Below, piece by piece: positions 41,090 through 50,055 of a stretch of DNA of 64,000 nt; the first letter of the stretch is position 1, and each line of letters starts with the position of its first letter. Made by a program: the position numbers and the translations under genes. The notes under the pieces are model-generated. The model was not told the origin of the DNA. It was given only the letters and a program-made list of their open reading frames with translations, and did no database searches. The stretch lies in contig JBBROM010000006.1 of the NCBI GenBank assembly GCA_038229415.1, positions 193,499-257,498 of the forward strand, written 5' to 3'. This DNA is from JANXUR01 sp038229415. GTDB lineage: Bacteria; Acidobacteriota; Terriglobia; Terriglobales; Acidobacteriaceae.

Positions 41090-42151
41090 ATGTTCATTGA
41101 CTGGATACCCAGAGGTGTACTCAAGTTCATCGTATGGCTCTATAAGCAGACCTGGTACCACTGGATTGCCTCCATCCTGCTCGGTTTTTGGGACACGTTC
41201 TTCGGCGTCATCTATCGCGTGCAAGCGATCTTCTTCCCGGTGGGCTTATGGAAGGACTGGCAGCATCGTCCCAGCCCTTCTTATCCCATTCCGATGACAG
41301 ACAACGACGTGCCGGTAAAGCCTGAGCGGTGCGACGCTGCGGGGCAATATATTGCAACGATGATTGTGAGCTATGTGGATGCGGACGAGCTAAAGGCGAT
41401 GATGCCCCCGGACGCACAGTTGGATCCGGCGTATATCCATGCAGGTAACAAGCATTCCATTATTTACATGCTGGGCTATACCGAGAATCTGCGCCGGGTA
41501 TGGAATCCATTTCCGGGCATTAACTACATGGAATTTGCGGTAGGGATTCCTAATGTTCGTGTTAAGCGGCCCGGGGGGTACGACTTTCCATTTTTCTATC
41601 TTCCGACTTTGTGGCTAAGCCGGTTTTACCCTGTGCTGATGGGCTGGCTGGTGGGTTACCGGAAACATTGGGGCTGGGTCTACGGAGAGGACAAGACCTA
41701 TCACATCGCCAGATTTGGCGGAAGGAAGATCTTATCGGCGAACTTTGAAGTTAGTCCATTACCTCCCCTGCTTATGGGTGGGCCGAATGCCGTCCATTGG
41801 CGGGAGTTACTGAACCAACCGCAAGCTAACCCATTTGGCCTGGGTGAATTTCTCTACCTACATTATCACTGGGATTGGAAGGATGCGCTTTTGCAACCCG
41901 TAAGTGCGGATGTCGAAGTATTTGAAAAGCTACCAGGGCTACCTCCGGGTAAATATCACTTCGACCCGCTGAACATGGGTGCATGGATTAATGGAATGGC
42001 CCCGACCGGGGCATTTCGGCTGTGCGCCCCCTTTGAGTTGCTATCACCATTTGACCGCAAGGATTTGGCGAACTGGCGCATCTTGATGGCCAGCCGAGGA
42101 GTGCAGCCAACGGCGGATGGCAGTAACCTGCCGAATCCGCCGCCCGTCTAG
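41090..42151 (+). CDS. Membrane-anchored protein, possibly acetoacetate-decarboxylase-like fold
   Basis: 353 aa, ATG at 41090, 15 nt after the kinase gene. The N-terminus is hydrophobic and aromatic (WYHWIASILLGFWDTFFGVI). The rest has NYMEFAVGIPNVRVKRPGGY, FPFFYLPTLWLSRFYPVLMG, VGYRKHWGWVYGED and FGLGEFLYLHYHWDW. The order of a YME-(V)GIP strand, a P-x-L-W strand and a G-Y-x-K segment recalls the acetoacetate decarboxylase superfamily, but the match is weak and the catalytic lysine is unproven. It is convergent with, and 19 nt from, the flavoprotein gene at 42171, so a joint role is possible. Confidence 0.5.
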   Translation: MFIDWIPRGVLKFIVWLYKQTWYHWIASILLGFWDTFFGVIYRVQAIFFPVGLWKDWQHRPSPSYPIPMTDNDVPVKPERCDAAGQYIATMIVSYVDADELKAMMPPDAQLDPAYIHAGNKHSIIYMLGYTENLRRVWNPFPGINYMEFAVGIPNVRVKRPGGYDFPFFYLPTLWLSRFYPVLMGWLVGYRKHWGWVYGEDKTYHIARFGGRKILSANFEVSPLPPLLMGGPNAVHWRELLNQPQANPFGLGEFLYLHYHWDWKDALLQPVSADVEVFEKLPGLPPGKYHFDPLNMGAWINGMAPTGAFRLCAPFELLSPFDRKDLANWRILMASRGVQPTADGSNLPNPPPV

Positions 42152-42170
42152 CTAGCTCCGTTGCTCAGCA

Positions 42171-44336
42171 TTAGTCAGTGATGGGATCCGCCGCTCCAAA
42201 TGCTCCATAAATGTGATCCGGCTTGCCGCAGATGGCCTTGGACGCCATCATTCCAGAAATCACCGTCGCTTCAATGCACCCAAGATTCAAGTCAGTAAGC
42301 GTCCAGTCTCCCGCCAGGAACAGGTTGGGAAATCCCGACTTACCTGGCGGTAGCCGGTATTGGGTCGTCTTGGGCAGGCTCAAAACATAAAGCTCCGTCG
42401 GGTCAATGTTCACGCGAAAGAACTGCGTCTGAAAATTAGCAACCGCCGGATTCAACGCGCAGTTGACTAGCGTTGTGTCGTCGAACTTGGAGGGATCCTT
42501 GGGGTCGCGCACGTTGGGCCAGATCAACCCACAACTTTGGTCGAGAAAGCCGCGAGCATAGTCCCTGACTCGCTGTAACTCAGCCCCAGGATAACTCGGA
42601 TCATTGAATGGAGCCATCGGATCATCCGGAATGACATTGCAGAAATAAGCTATCTGCTTCACGATGAAAGATTCTGGCCAGGTCTCCCGCGGAATCAAGT
42701 GCGACATGTCTGACCAGGTATCAAACGGCTCTACCCAGCCGCAGCCAATGCCGCGAGCATTGGGCCAGCCGGAGTCCGCCAAGTTCTTGTTCATCCAAAG
42801 CTGTAAGCCCTGCGTGCGCACTGTTTCTAGATTTTTCACCATGTCACGCCAGCCATCATTAGCGGCAATCAACTCCTGGCAAAGATACTTGTGCGCGCCC
42901 AACGAGATGCCATAAACGACTAAGTCAAAGTCCTGGCCTAGTCGCAAAGTCTTCTTGCTTACACCCTTCCAGTCCGTCCACCAGGATTCCAGGCTCGGAT
43001 TCTGGCAAGCGCGAATCGCGTCGGCTTCCACTACCTGCGCCCAATCAGGCTCGGTCGGCCAGGAAGGGATGCCATCTATTCCCGTGAATAGCGGCAGATA
43101 CTCGCCTCCACCTTGAATCGTGGCTTGCACGTCTATGTCAATGTGGTCAATCACCAACTTATCCGGAGACAGACCGAGGTTAGTAACTTTATGAAAGTAC
43201 TCAAACTTCACGCCGCGATCTCGCAACACCAGATAAATTGGCGAAAAAACCGTTTCTCCCATCCCGGCGTTCATCCACCACATCAGCGCACCGCTGTAAG
43301 TAAATATCAGACGCAGCGCACCGTAAAGCGTAGTGCCGGCCGCCATCCGCATCTTGTCTTTTTCGCCGTACTGATAGCCAAAACAGGCATCATACATACC
43401 TATGGTCAGTGGCGAAACCGCGTGGCGGCAGCCATGTCGGGAGAGCCAATCAATAAAGTCTTCGTCGTCAATCGCAAGAAATCCCCGGTGAATCAGATCG
43501 TCCGCAAGAATGCCGACCACCGCGCTCAGCGCGGTCTCGATGATAATGAGCAGGTGGCGCAATTCAGTATCCTGCTCCAACACACTCTCGATTAGCCCGA
43601 ACACCTTGTCGAGAAACCAGCGAATTCTATCCAGAATGGACTTATGGTCGTCGCTATTGTGTAGCTTCACATCCACATGCATCGTGCCGGTGTAATCCAG
43701 AACCCGGTGTAGGACGCTCTGCCCTTGCGGGCTCTGCACGTTCTCCACGTGATCCGGAATCTGGGGGGGATCGCCGATCGCGTCCGTCAGGCCCGTCATT
43801 CCGGCCTTGTACAACTCGACCAGCAGCGGATGCTTGTCGCGGTGCTTATCCATCTGCTGGGTGACGAATCCGATGATCTGCCTTACAAAGTCCCACGGCG
43901 TGGGCGGAGTTTTCTTGTCGTCGAATTTTGATGGGTCCCCTGGAAACACTCCGTCCTCACCTGGCCAGGTGATGCTCCAAACTCCCCACTTGCCGCCGTA
44001 CTCTTCCATCATTGGGGTATAGCGCATCGGCGAGAATGCCTTGGTCGCATCGGTGAAGGGCGACGCTGGCATCAGCTTCTTCTGGTTGGCCTCGTCATAC
44101 ACCTGTCGAATCACACGAAACGCATTCTCGTAAAAGCCCATCCACAGGTGGATGCCATGTTCCTCAATGCGATCGTTCATGCTGCGGTTGCGTCCGCTCG
44201 CGCCCTTGCCGCCGCAGCGCCAACCCATCTGATACACAGTGATGTCATAATTCAGCTTCCAGTTGGGGTCGTTGGTGATTTCCAGTACCGTGCTAAGTGA
44301 CCCAATGCCACCACCCAAAACCGCTATCTTTTGCAT
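42171..44336 (-). CDS. Large FAD/NAD(P)-binding oxidoreductase, carotenoid-desaturase-like
   Basis: 721 aa from ATG 44336 (AAGGAGAGGCG directly upstream). An in-frame extension to 44735 exists, partly under the divergent TonB gene, and is not supported. Dinucleotide fold KIAVLGGGIGSLSTVLEI followed by VYQMGWRCGGKGASGRN (residues 3-50), and a C-terminal FAD-closing segment FLAGDWTLTDLNLGCIEATV, as in phytoene desaturases, hydroxysqualene dehydroxylase and amine oxidases. A central insertion of about 300 residues makes it longer than those enzymes (about 450-500 aa). The substrate is unknown; an isoprenoid or other lipid is a guess. Confidence 0.75.
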   Translation of the reverse strand: MQKIAVLGGGIGSLSTVLEITNDPNWKLNYDITVYQMGWRCGGKGASGRNRSMNDRIEEHGIHLWMGFYENAFRVIRQVYDEANQKKLMPASPFTDATKAFSPMRYTPMMEEYGGKWGVWSITWPGEDGVFPGDPSKFDDKKTPPTPWDFVRQIIGFVTQQMDKHRDKHPLLVELYKAGMTGLTDAIGDPPQIPDHVENVQSPQGQSVLHRVLDYTGTMHVDVKLHNSDDHKSILDRIRWFLDKVFGLIESVLEQDTELRHLLIIIETALSAVVGILADDLIHRGFLAIDDEDFIDWLSRHGCRHAVSPLTIGMYDACFGYQYGEKDKMRMAAGTTLYGALRLIFTYSGALMWWMNAGMGETVFSPIYLVLRDRGVKFEYFHKVTNLGLSPDKLVIDHIDIDVQATIQGGGEYLPLFTGIDGIPSWPTEPDWAQVVEADAIRACQNPSLESWWTDWKGVSKKTLRLGQDFDLVVYGISLGAHKYLCQELIAANDGWRDMVKNLETVRTQGLQLWMNKNLADSGWPNARGIGCGWVEPFDTWSDMSHLIPRETWPESFIVKQIAYFCNVIPDDPMAPFNDPSYPGAELQRVRDYARGFLDQSCGLIWPNVRDPKDPSKFDDTTLVNCALNPAVANFQTQFFRVNIDPTELYVLSLPKTTQYRLPPGKSGFPNLFLAGDWTLTDLNLGCIEATVISGMMASKAICGKPDHIYGAFGAADPITD

Positions 44337-44562
44337 CGCCTCTCCTTGTTGCCCGCGCGCGTCTGCGCGAGCAAGTTGCAGCGAGGATAGCGCCAGCACT
44401 ATACCTAGCGCAATGACGATCTTTGATCGTGCCAACAATTTACGTCCGCTTAGCCGTTGCAATGCGAGATAATGGCGCAATTGCTTCGCAACATCGCTTG
44501 CGCCACCAGGCCCTGCTTGCGACAGCACGAAGCCAGCACACCCGATGCTGGAGGAGATTGGA

Positions 44563-47500
44563 ATGATGAGACGTTTGGTTCTTGGCTGCATGGTCACATG
44601 CTTGGTTCTCTCAGTCTTTAGTTTTGCCACCGGTGCCACCGGTGCACTCGTCGGCAGCGTCACCGATGCCAGCGGGGCGGTCATCGCTGGCGCAAACGTC
44701 TCGGCCACCAACCGTGCCACCGGAATCGCGCGCACTACCGTCAGCTCTGGCGCGGGCGACTACAACATCGTCATCCTGCAACCGGGCACTTATCAGATCG
44801 CGGTCACCAAGCCCGGCTTCAAGCCGCTTACCTTCGACGACATCACTGTGGATGTGGACCAGATTGTTCGCATTGATGCACAGCTCGAAGTGGAAGCCAA
44901 GACCGAGCAGGTGGATGTCACCGACACCGCATCCCTGCTTGAATCCGAGAACACAACGGTAGGTGCCGTGGTCGAGCGCAAGTCCATCTCCGGACTGCCG
45001 CTCAACGAGCGCAACTTTCTGAACTTTACTCTACTGGTGCCGGGCGCACAGTTGCCCGTCGCTGGCTCCAACGTTTCGATTCAGGGTGGCAGCGTCATCG
45101 TGAACGGCGCGCGCGAAACCACCAACACCTTTCTGATTGATGGCGTGGACAACAACAGCCCGCTTATCGGACGCTCGACCCTGCTGCCCTCCGTGGAAGC
45201 CATCGAAGAGTTCAAGGTACAGGCCAGCACTTCGTCTGCGGAATACGGCCGCGGCGGCGGTGCTCAGATTAACTTGCTGCTGCGCGGCGGTGGCAATCAG
45301 TTGCACGGCGGCGCATTCGAATATCTGCGCAACCGCGTGCTCGACGCCAAGAATTACTTCGATCTGCCGGACTGCCAAGCCAGCTCGGTGGCGGGCACTT
45401 GCGCCTCCATTCCCAAGTACATCCGCAATCAATTCGGTGGAACTTTGGGCGGCCCCATTGTTCGCAATCGCTCCTTCTTTTTTGTGAGCTATGAAGGGCT
45501 CACGCTGCGCCAAGCCACCACGCGCGAATCCACCGTGCCTTCGCAAAATTTGCGCGCTGCCATTCTGGGCGCGCTTCCACCGAGCTTTCTCAATCCGGCT
45601 GGCGTGGCTGCACTGAATCTTTATCCCGCAGCCAATGTCGGCAGCGACCTGGCTAATTCGACGCTTTATGTAGCCGCGCCGGTCATCCGCAATACCACGC
45701 ATCAGGGCACGATCAAGGTGGATCATCAGCTCAGCAGTCGTGATGCGCTCTCGGCTCACTATGGCATTTCGGATCTCGCGCGTTACAACCCGTATGACTT
45801 CGGGTTTAGCGTCAGCAACCTTCCCGGCTATGGCGACAACGCTTTTTATCGTGGGCAAAATACCGGCGTGAATTGGGTACACGGATTCAGCCCGCGTGTC
45901 ACCAATGAATTTCGTGTCGGCTATAATCGCGACCGTCTCGGCCTCTTCCAACAAAGCCAGGGCACAGATCGCAACGGCCAGCTCGGCTTTCCTTCGCCCG
46001 CAAATTCGCAGGATTTCGGCTATCCGATTCTTCAAGTTGCGGGCTACGAAAATATCGGCGAACCGTTTCAAGCGCCTGAAGACAACATCATTTCCACGCT
46101 GCACCTGAGCAACAACCTGGCGTGGTCGCCCGATTTCGCGGGCTCGCGCCACCACTTCCGTTTCGGTGGAGAGTACCGGCACATCGGCGACAACGGCTAC
46201 ATTGATTTCTACCCGCGCGGAGACTACCTCTTCCTCGGCCTTACCGGAAACTCCATTGAAGATCTGGTGCTGGGCTTCCCCGCTGCGGCGCTGCTTGGTT
46301 CCGGTAATTCGACCGTGCATCTGCGCGACAACCAGTTCGGCTTCTACGGGCTGGATGACATTCACGTCACCTCGCGCTTCACGTTGAATCTCGGCTTGCG
46401 CTGGGAGTACAACCAGGCACCATACGACTCCAAGACTCCGCTCAGCGAAGCCGACCTGAGCGCGAACTCACTCAGCTGTACTCCTAAACCCAACTGTCAA
46501 TTTTTGCTGGGAGGCAGCAACGGTGTGCCCCGCGGCCTGTTTAACACTGGCAAAAATGATTTCGCTCCGCGCGTCGGCTTTGCCTGGCGTCCACTACAGA
46601 GCGACAAACTCGTGTTCCGCTCCGCCTATGGCTTGTTCTGGGACGCCGCCACGCTGCTGCCCAGCTCGCTCACCAAGCAGAATCCCCCTTCGTACGCGTT
46701 CAATTTCTTCGTGAACTCGGGCACGAATGTGATTCAAAACATTCTGCAATCGCCAGTAGATTTCGTCATCTCCTTCCGCCCGGCGTCGAACTACCGCGAT
46801 AGCTACGTGCAGCAGTGGAACACTGGCATTCAGTATCAGCTCTCGCCGCAACTGGTGCTGGAAACCGCCTACGTCGGCTCCAAAGGTACGCATCTCAAGG
46901 GCTTCCACGACGGCAACCAATCGGCAGTCGGTGGTCTGCCTCCGTACCTGCAGTTCGGCAGTCTGGCGACGATTGACACCAGCCGTGCCAGCACCTACCA
47001 CTCGCTGCAAACGCGCTTAGAGCAGCGACCGTGGCGCGGACTTTCGTATCTGCTCGCGTACACCTGGTCGAAGTCCATTGACAATGGTTCGGAACTCGTA
47101 GGCAGCGCGACCGAAGGCCAGTATGCCCAGGACGGCAACCATCTGAGCGGCGAACGCGGACTTTCTGGCTTCGACACCCGGCATCGCCTGGTGTGGAGCG
47201 GCGTGTATGAAGTGCCGTTAGCGAAGGGAATCCAGTCGCGAACCGCGCAGGCTCTGCTGCGCTCGTGGCAACTGGGCACGATCATCTCCTGGCAAAGCGG
47301 CCAGCCCTTTACCATCTATCGCTCGGGATATCAGAGCAATACCACGCTCATCACCGGCAGTGACCGGCCAGACCTAATCGCCGATCCGTTCGCAGCGGGG
47401 CCGGTTGCGTCCAATCCCGACCCGACCTGCCACTCCACGATCTCGCAAGGTGGCCGCGCCGCCGACCGCACTCGTATTGTGCAGACCTGGGTGAACCCCT

Positions 47501-47799
47501 GCGCCTACTCCAATCCAAATCTGCTGGGCCAGTTTCGCTTTGGCACCTCGCAGCGCAATGGCGTAATCGGCCCGCGATTAGCCGACGTGGACCTGAGCAT
47601 CAGCCGCAGTGTAGCGCTGTTTCGCGAGTCGCAGCGCCTCAGCTTCCGGGCGGATGTTTTCAATCTGTTCAACCACCCGAACTTCGACCCACCAGTGAAC
47701 GTCTTCGATTCGCGGAACTTTGGCAGCCTGCCATCTTCCAACTGGTTTGGCAGCCGGCCGCCGCGACAGATTCAGTTGGCGCTGCGCTATTCTTTCTGA
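44563..47799 (+). CDS. TonB-dependent receptor, Oar-like, with carboxypeptidase-regulatory domain
   Basis: 1078 aa from ATG 44563 (GGAGGAG 6 nt upstream). Outer-membrane protein typical of Acidobacteriota. Signal peptide (MRRLVLGCMVTCLVLSVFSF), then a CarboxypepD_reg-like domain (LVGSVTDASGAVIAGANVSA, PGTYQIAVTKPGFK), then a plug region (GLPLNERNFLNFTLLVPG, FLIDGVDNNSPLIG, SSAEYGRGGGAQINL). About 700 residues of beta-barrel follow and the end is IQLALRYSF, an aromatic terminus as BAM-inserted barrels have. Likely takes up glycans or peptides. It is divergent from the flavoprotein and has no evident partner lipoprotein. Confidence 0.92.
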   Translation: MMRRLVLGCMVTCLVLSVFSFATGATGALVGSVTDASGAVIAGANVSATNRATGIARTTVSSGAGDYNIVILQPGTYQIAVTKPGFKPLTFDDITVDVDQIVRIDAQLEVEAKTEQVDVTDTASLLESENTTVGAVVERKSISGLPLNERNFLNFTLLVPGAQLPVAGSNVSIQGGSVIVNGARETTNTFLIDGVDNNSPLIGRSTLLPSVEAIEEFKVQASTSSAEYGRGGGAQINLLLRGGGNQLHGGAFEYLRNRVLDAKNYFDLPDCQASSVAGTCASIPKYIRNQFGGTLGGPIVRNRSFFFVSYEGLTLRQATTRESTVPSQNLRAAILGALPPSFLNPAGVAALNLYPAANVGSDLANSTLYVAAPVIRNTTHQGTIKVDHQLSSRDALSAHYGISDLARYNPYDFGFSVSNLPGYGDNAFYRGQNTGVNWVHGFSPRVTNEFRVGYNRDRLGLFQQSQGTDRNGQLGFPSPANSQDFGYPILQVAGYENIGEPFQAPEDNIISTLHLSNNLAWSPDFAGSRHHFRFGGEYRHIGDNGYIDFYPRGDYLFLGLTGNSIEDLVLGFPAAALLGSGNSTVHLRDNQFGFYGLDDIHVTSRFTLNLGLRWEYNQAPYDSKTPLSEADLSANSLSCTPKPNCQFLLGGSNGVPRGLFNTGKNDFAPRVGFAWRPLQSDKLVFRSAYGLFWDAATLLPSSLTKQNPPSYAFNFFVNSGTNVIQNILQSPVDFVISFRPASNYRDSYVQQWNTGIQYQLSPQLVLETAYVGSKGTHLKGFHDGNQSAVGGLPPYLQFGSLATIDTSRASTYHSLQTRLEQRPWRGLSYLLAYTWSKSIDNGSELVGSATEGQYAQDGNHLSGERGLSGFDTRHRLVWSGVYEVPLAKGIQSRTAQALLRSWQLGTIISWQSGQPFTIYRSGYQSNTTLITGSDRPDLIADPFAAGPVASNPDPTCHSTISQGGRAADRTRIVQTWVNPCAYSNPNLLGQFRFGTSQRNGVIGPRLADVDLSISRSVALFRESQRLSFRADVFNLFNHPNFDPPVNVFDSRNFGSLPSSNWFGSRPPRQIQLALRYSF

Positions 47800-47844
47800 G
47801 GACGAGAATGCCGCATCGGTACCGCTAAAGTCCGGTTAAAATCG

Positions 47845-47939
47845 CGAAAACGGGCACTATAGCCGCCATAAGAATTGCTGATTGTACTTTTGTCCTCCAA
47901 GGCGCTAAACATTAAGTAGGGGAATTGTGCCCGTTTTCG
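47845..47939. promoter_or_regulatory. 13-bp inverted repeat spanning the LysR promoter region
   Basis: CGAAAACGGGCAC (47845-47857) and GTGCCCGTTTTCG (47927-47939) are perfect inverted copies 69 nt apart. They flank an AT-rich segment between the TonB gene stop and the LysR gene start, and the second arm lies 88 nt before that start. They could be paired operator half-sites joined by looping, or ends of a small deleted element. Confidence 0.5.
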
Positions 47940-48026
47940 GGAACGATCCTTACGAATCTGCCCGCAAGGGATGGCAATCATATTGGAAGTGGCTGGGAGA
48001 TGTGCCCGGTCGGGAGTCACCCAACT

Positions 48027-48944
48027 ATGGATTTTGATCAGCTGGTAACGTTTCTCGAAGTCGCAAAGCTTGGCAGTTTTTCCCGCGCAGGCGAAAAGGT
48101 ATTCCGTTCGCAAAGCGCGGTGAGCGCCCAGATCCGCCAACTCGAGCTCGAGTACGGAGACCGCCTGCTCGACCGCTCGGGCAAGACGGTGCAACTGACG
48201 CCCGCGGGCCGCATCATGGCGCAATACGCCGAGCAAATGCTCCACCTGCGCGATGAATCCATCAAGGCGGTGGCGGATCAAGGCGTGACCCCGCGTGGCA
48301 GGGTTCTGATCGGTGCCAACGAGGCCACTTGCCTCTACGTGTTGCCTGAAGTCTTCGCGGAATATTGGCGCTTGTATCCCGAAGTGAATCTCAGCGTCTA
48401 CCGAAACTTCACTTCCAAAATTGTCGAGAAATTGGAAGACGGCCTGCTCGATCTCGGCGTCGTCACCATGCCCATCCGGTCGCAGAGCCTCAAGGTGCAT
48501 TCCATCTTCAAGGATCGCCTTATGCTGATGGTGGGCGCTAACAGCAAGCTGGCGAAGAAGCCGACGGCCACGCTGGAAGAGGTGGCGCGGGAGCCGCTCA
48601 TCTATCCGCGAACCGGCTACACTCGTCGCATTATGGACAAGCTCTTCCGTCCATTCCAGGCCGAACTCAAAGTGCGCATGGAGTTGCCCAGCGTGGGCAT
48701 GATCAAGAGCTTTGTGGAGGCGGGCCTGGGTGCCTCGCTGATCAGTTCCTCGTTCGCGCGCGACGAGGTAACCAGCGGTCGCGCGCGACTGATTGAGATC
48801 GAGGGTGTGGAGCTCTGGCGCGAACTCGGCCTCGCCTACCGCAAAGATCGTACCCAGCCCCGCGCCGTCACGGCGTTCATCCAAACGGCGCGTAAACTGG
48901 CCTCGGGACGAGAACGCAGTACACCGACACCCGCCGCAGACTAG
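48027..48944 (+). CDS. LysR-family transcriptional regulator
   Basis: 305 aa from ATG 48027 (GGGAG 10 nt upstream). The protein begins MDFDQLVTFLEVAKLGSFSR, with helix-turn-helix FSRAGEKVFRSQSAVSAQIR, followed by a substrate-binding-type effector domain (RVLIGANEATCLYVLPEVFA, LDLGVVTMPIRSQSLKVHS, SLISSSFARDE). It resembles the CysB/CbbR-like majority class, and the effector is unknown. Its stop codon shares the palindrome CTAG with the stop of the convergent glutathione peroxidase gene. It is related to the LysR at 3558-4475 in the helix-turn-helix. Confidence 0.92.
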   Translation: MDFDQLVTFLEVAKLGSFSRAGEKVFRSQSAVSAQIRQLELEYGDRLLDRSGKTVQLTPAGRIMAQYAEQMLHLRDESIKAVADQGVTPRGRVLIGANEATCLYVLPEVFAEYWRLYPEVNLSVYRNFTSKIVEKLEDGLLDLGVVTMPIRSQSLKVHSIFKDRLMLMVGANSKLAKKPTATLEEVAREPLIYPRTGYTRRIMDKLFRPFQAELKVRMELPSVGMIKSFVEAGLGASLISSSFARDEVTSGRARLIEIEGVELWRELGLAYRKDRTQPRAVTAFIQTARKLASGRERSTPTPAAD

Positions 48945-49492
48945 CTGCCGAGCGCCGCTTCAATCGCCTTGATGACCTCCGGCGAATCCGGTTTGGTGGA
49001 GGGCTCAAAGCGCGCCGCCGGATTGCCGTTGCGGTCAAACAAAAACTTGGTGAAGTTCCAAGGAATCTCGCCGCCAATTTTGGGATTGATGTTCTTGTCG
49101 GTGAGGAATTGATATAGCGGCGCTTTATCCTTACCCTTCACTGAAACCTTCGCCATCATCGGAAAGGTCACGTTGTACTTGCGGGTGCAAAACGTCTTGA
49201 TCTCTTCATTGCTGCCCGGCTCCTGCCACAGAAAATTATTCGCCGGAACCCCAACGATCACCAGCCCCTTGTCTTTGTACTTCTCGTAAACCGACTCCAG
49301 CGCAGAATACTGCGGAGTATAGCCGCAACGGCTGGCTACGTTCACCACCATCACCACCTTGCCTTTGTAGTTGGTAAGCGGCGTGGGCTGGCCGTCAATC
49401 GAGTTCAGAGTAAAGTCGTAAATGGACTTAGCGGGCGCGGCGAACGCCGCCGCCGAAAGCGTAAGGACGAGCATTAATGGGATGATCTTCAT
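48941..49492 (-). CDS. Glutathione peroxidase-family protein, exported
   Basis: 183 aa, ATG 49492 with GGAG close upstream. A signal peptide (MKIIPLMLVLTLSAAAFA) directs it out of the cytoplasm. The thiol peroxidase site is the Cys in VVNVASRCGYTPQYSALE (around residue 56), with Gln in VGVPANNFLWQEPGSNEEI and Trp-Asn in IPWNFTKFLFDRNG. The ancestral Cys form usually takes electrons from thioredoxin rather than glutathione. It removes lipid or hydrogen peroxides. It is the end of a minus-strand run and overlaps the LysR gene stop by 4 nt. Confidence 0.92.
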   Translation of the reverse strand: MKIIPLMLVLTLSAAAFAAPAKSIYDFTLNSIDGQPTPLTNYKGKVVMVVNVASRCGYTPQYSALESVYEKYKDKGLVIVGVPANNFLWQEPGSNEEIKTFCTRKYNVTFPMMAKVSVKGKDKAPLYQFLTDKNINPKIGGEIPWNFTKFLFDRNGNPAARFEPSTKPDSPEVIKAIEAALGS

Positions 49493-49598
49493 GAGGCTCC
49501 AAGTTTCGCGCTAAATTTTCTCGAGAGTGCGATGGCACAACTCAAGGCAGTTTCTTAACAATACGTAGATGCCGCGGAAAGGGATTCGGGAGCAGAAC

Positions 49599-50012
49599 CT
49601 AGAACCAGGTGCGGCTGCGGTAATCGCTATATTCCTGTCCGAATTTTTCTTCCAGCACCCGTTCCTCCGCCCGTGAACGGCGGAACTGCATGACGCCCAC
49701 AAGCGCAACCGCCGCAATAAATTCAGGGCGTTCTTTGTACAGCGCCAACCCCGCCATCACCATGATGCTAGTCACGTAAACAGGATGCCGCACGACAGAG
49801 TAGATGCCACCCGTGACCAGCTTCTTCGCCTGCGGGGTGATGGAAAACGAGTCGCCCAGTTGAAGGCGCGCAATCAACATCAGCACCAACCCCAATGCAA
49901 TCAGGCCGCAGCCAGCCGTGCGCATGGCATCCCACGAGCCGGTGCGGCTGTCCGAAATCAGCCAGCCCAATAACATTAGCGGCGCTGCCAGAACCACCAT
50001 CCGCAAAGCCAT
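49599..50012 (-). CDS. Isoprenylcysteine-carboxyl-methyltransferase-like membrane protein
   Basis: 137 aa, ATG 50012 with AAAGGAG. It spans the membrane three or four times (MALRMVVLAAPLMLLGWLIS, AAGCGLIALGLVLML-like). It carries the ICMT/PEMT signature TGGIYSVVRHPVYVTSIMVM near residue 70 and EERVLEEKFGQEYSDYRSRT at the C-terminus. The family methylates small molecules or lipids with S-adenosylmethionine, and the bacterial substrates are mostly unknown. It lies downstream of ddl and upstream of the peroxidase gene on the same strand. Confidence 0.85.
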   Translation of the reverse strand: MALRMVVLAAPLMLLGWLISDSRTGSWDAMRTAGCGLIALGLVLMLIARLQLGDSFSITPQAKKLVTGGIYSVVRHPVYVTSIMVMAGLALYKERPEFIAAVALVGVMQFRRSRAEERVLEEKFGQEYSDYRSRTWF

Positions 50013-50055
50013 TGAATCTCCTTTTCAATTGCAGACGAACAGCCATTGATCCCGA

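Noticed and set aside
42171..44735. 854-aa version of the flavoprotein starting at 44735
   Set aside because: The extra 133 residues overlap the start of the divergent TonB gene and lack a ribosome site; ATG 44336 has AAGGAG.
45031..46365. 444-aa open frame on the minus strand under the TonB receptor
   Set aside because: It lies fully antisense to a gene with clear domains and signal peptide; long opposite-strand frames are expected in GC-rich coding DNA, and its product has no recognisable motif.
48941..48944. CTAG shared by two stop codons as a regulatory element
   Set aside because: A 4-nt convergent overlap of stops is common and needs no special explanation.
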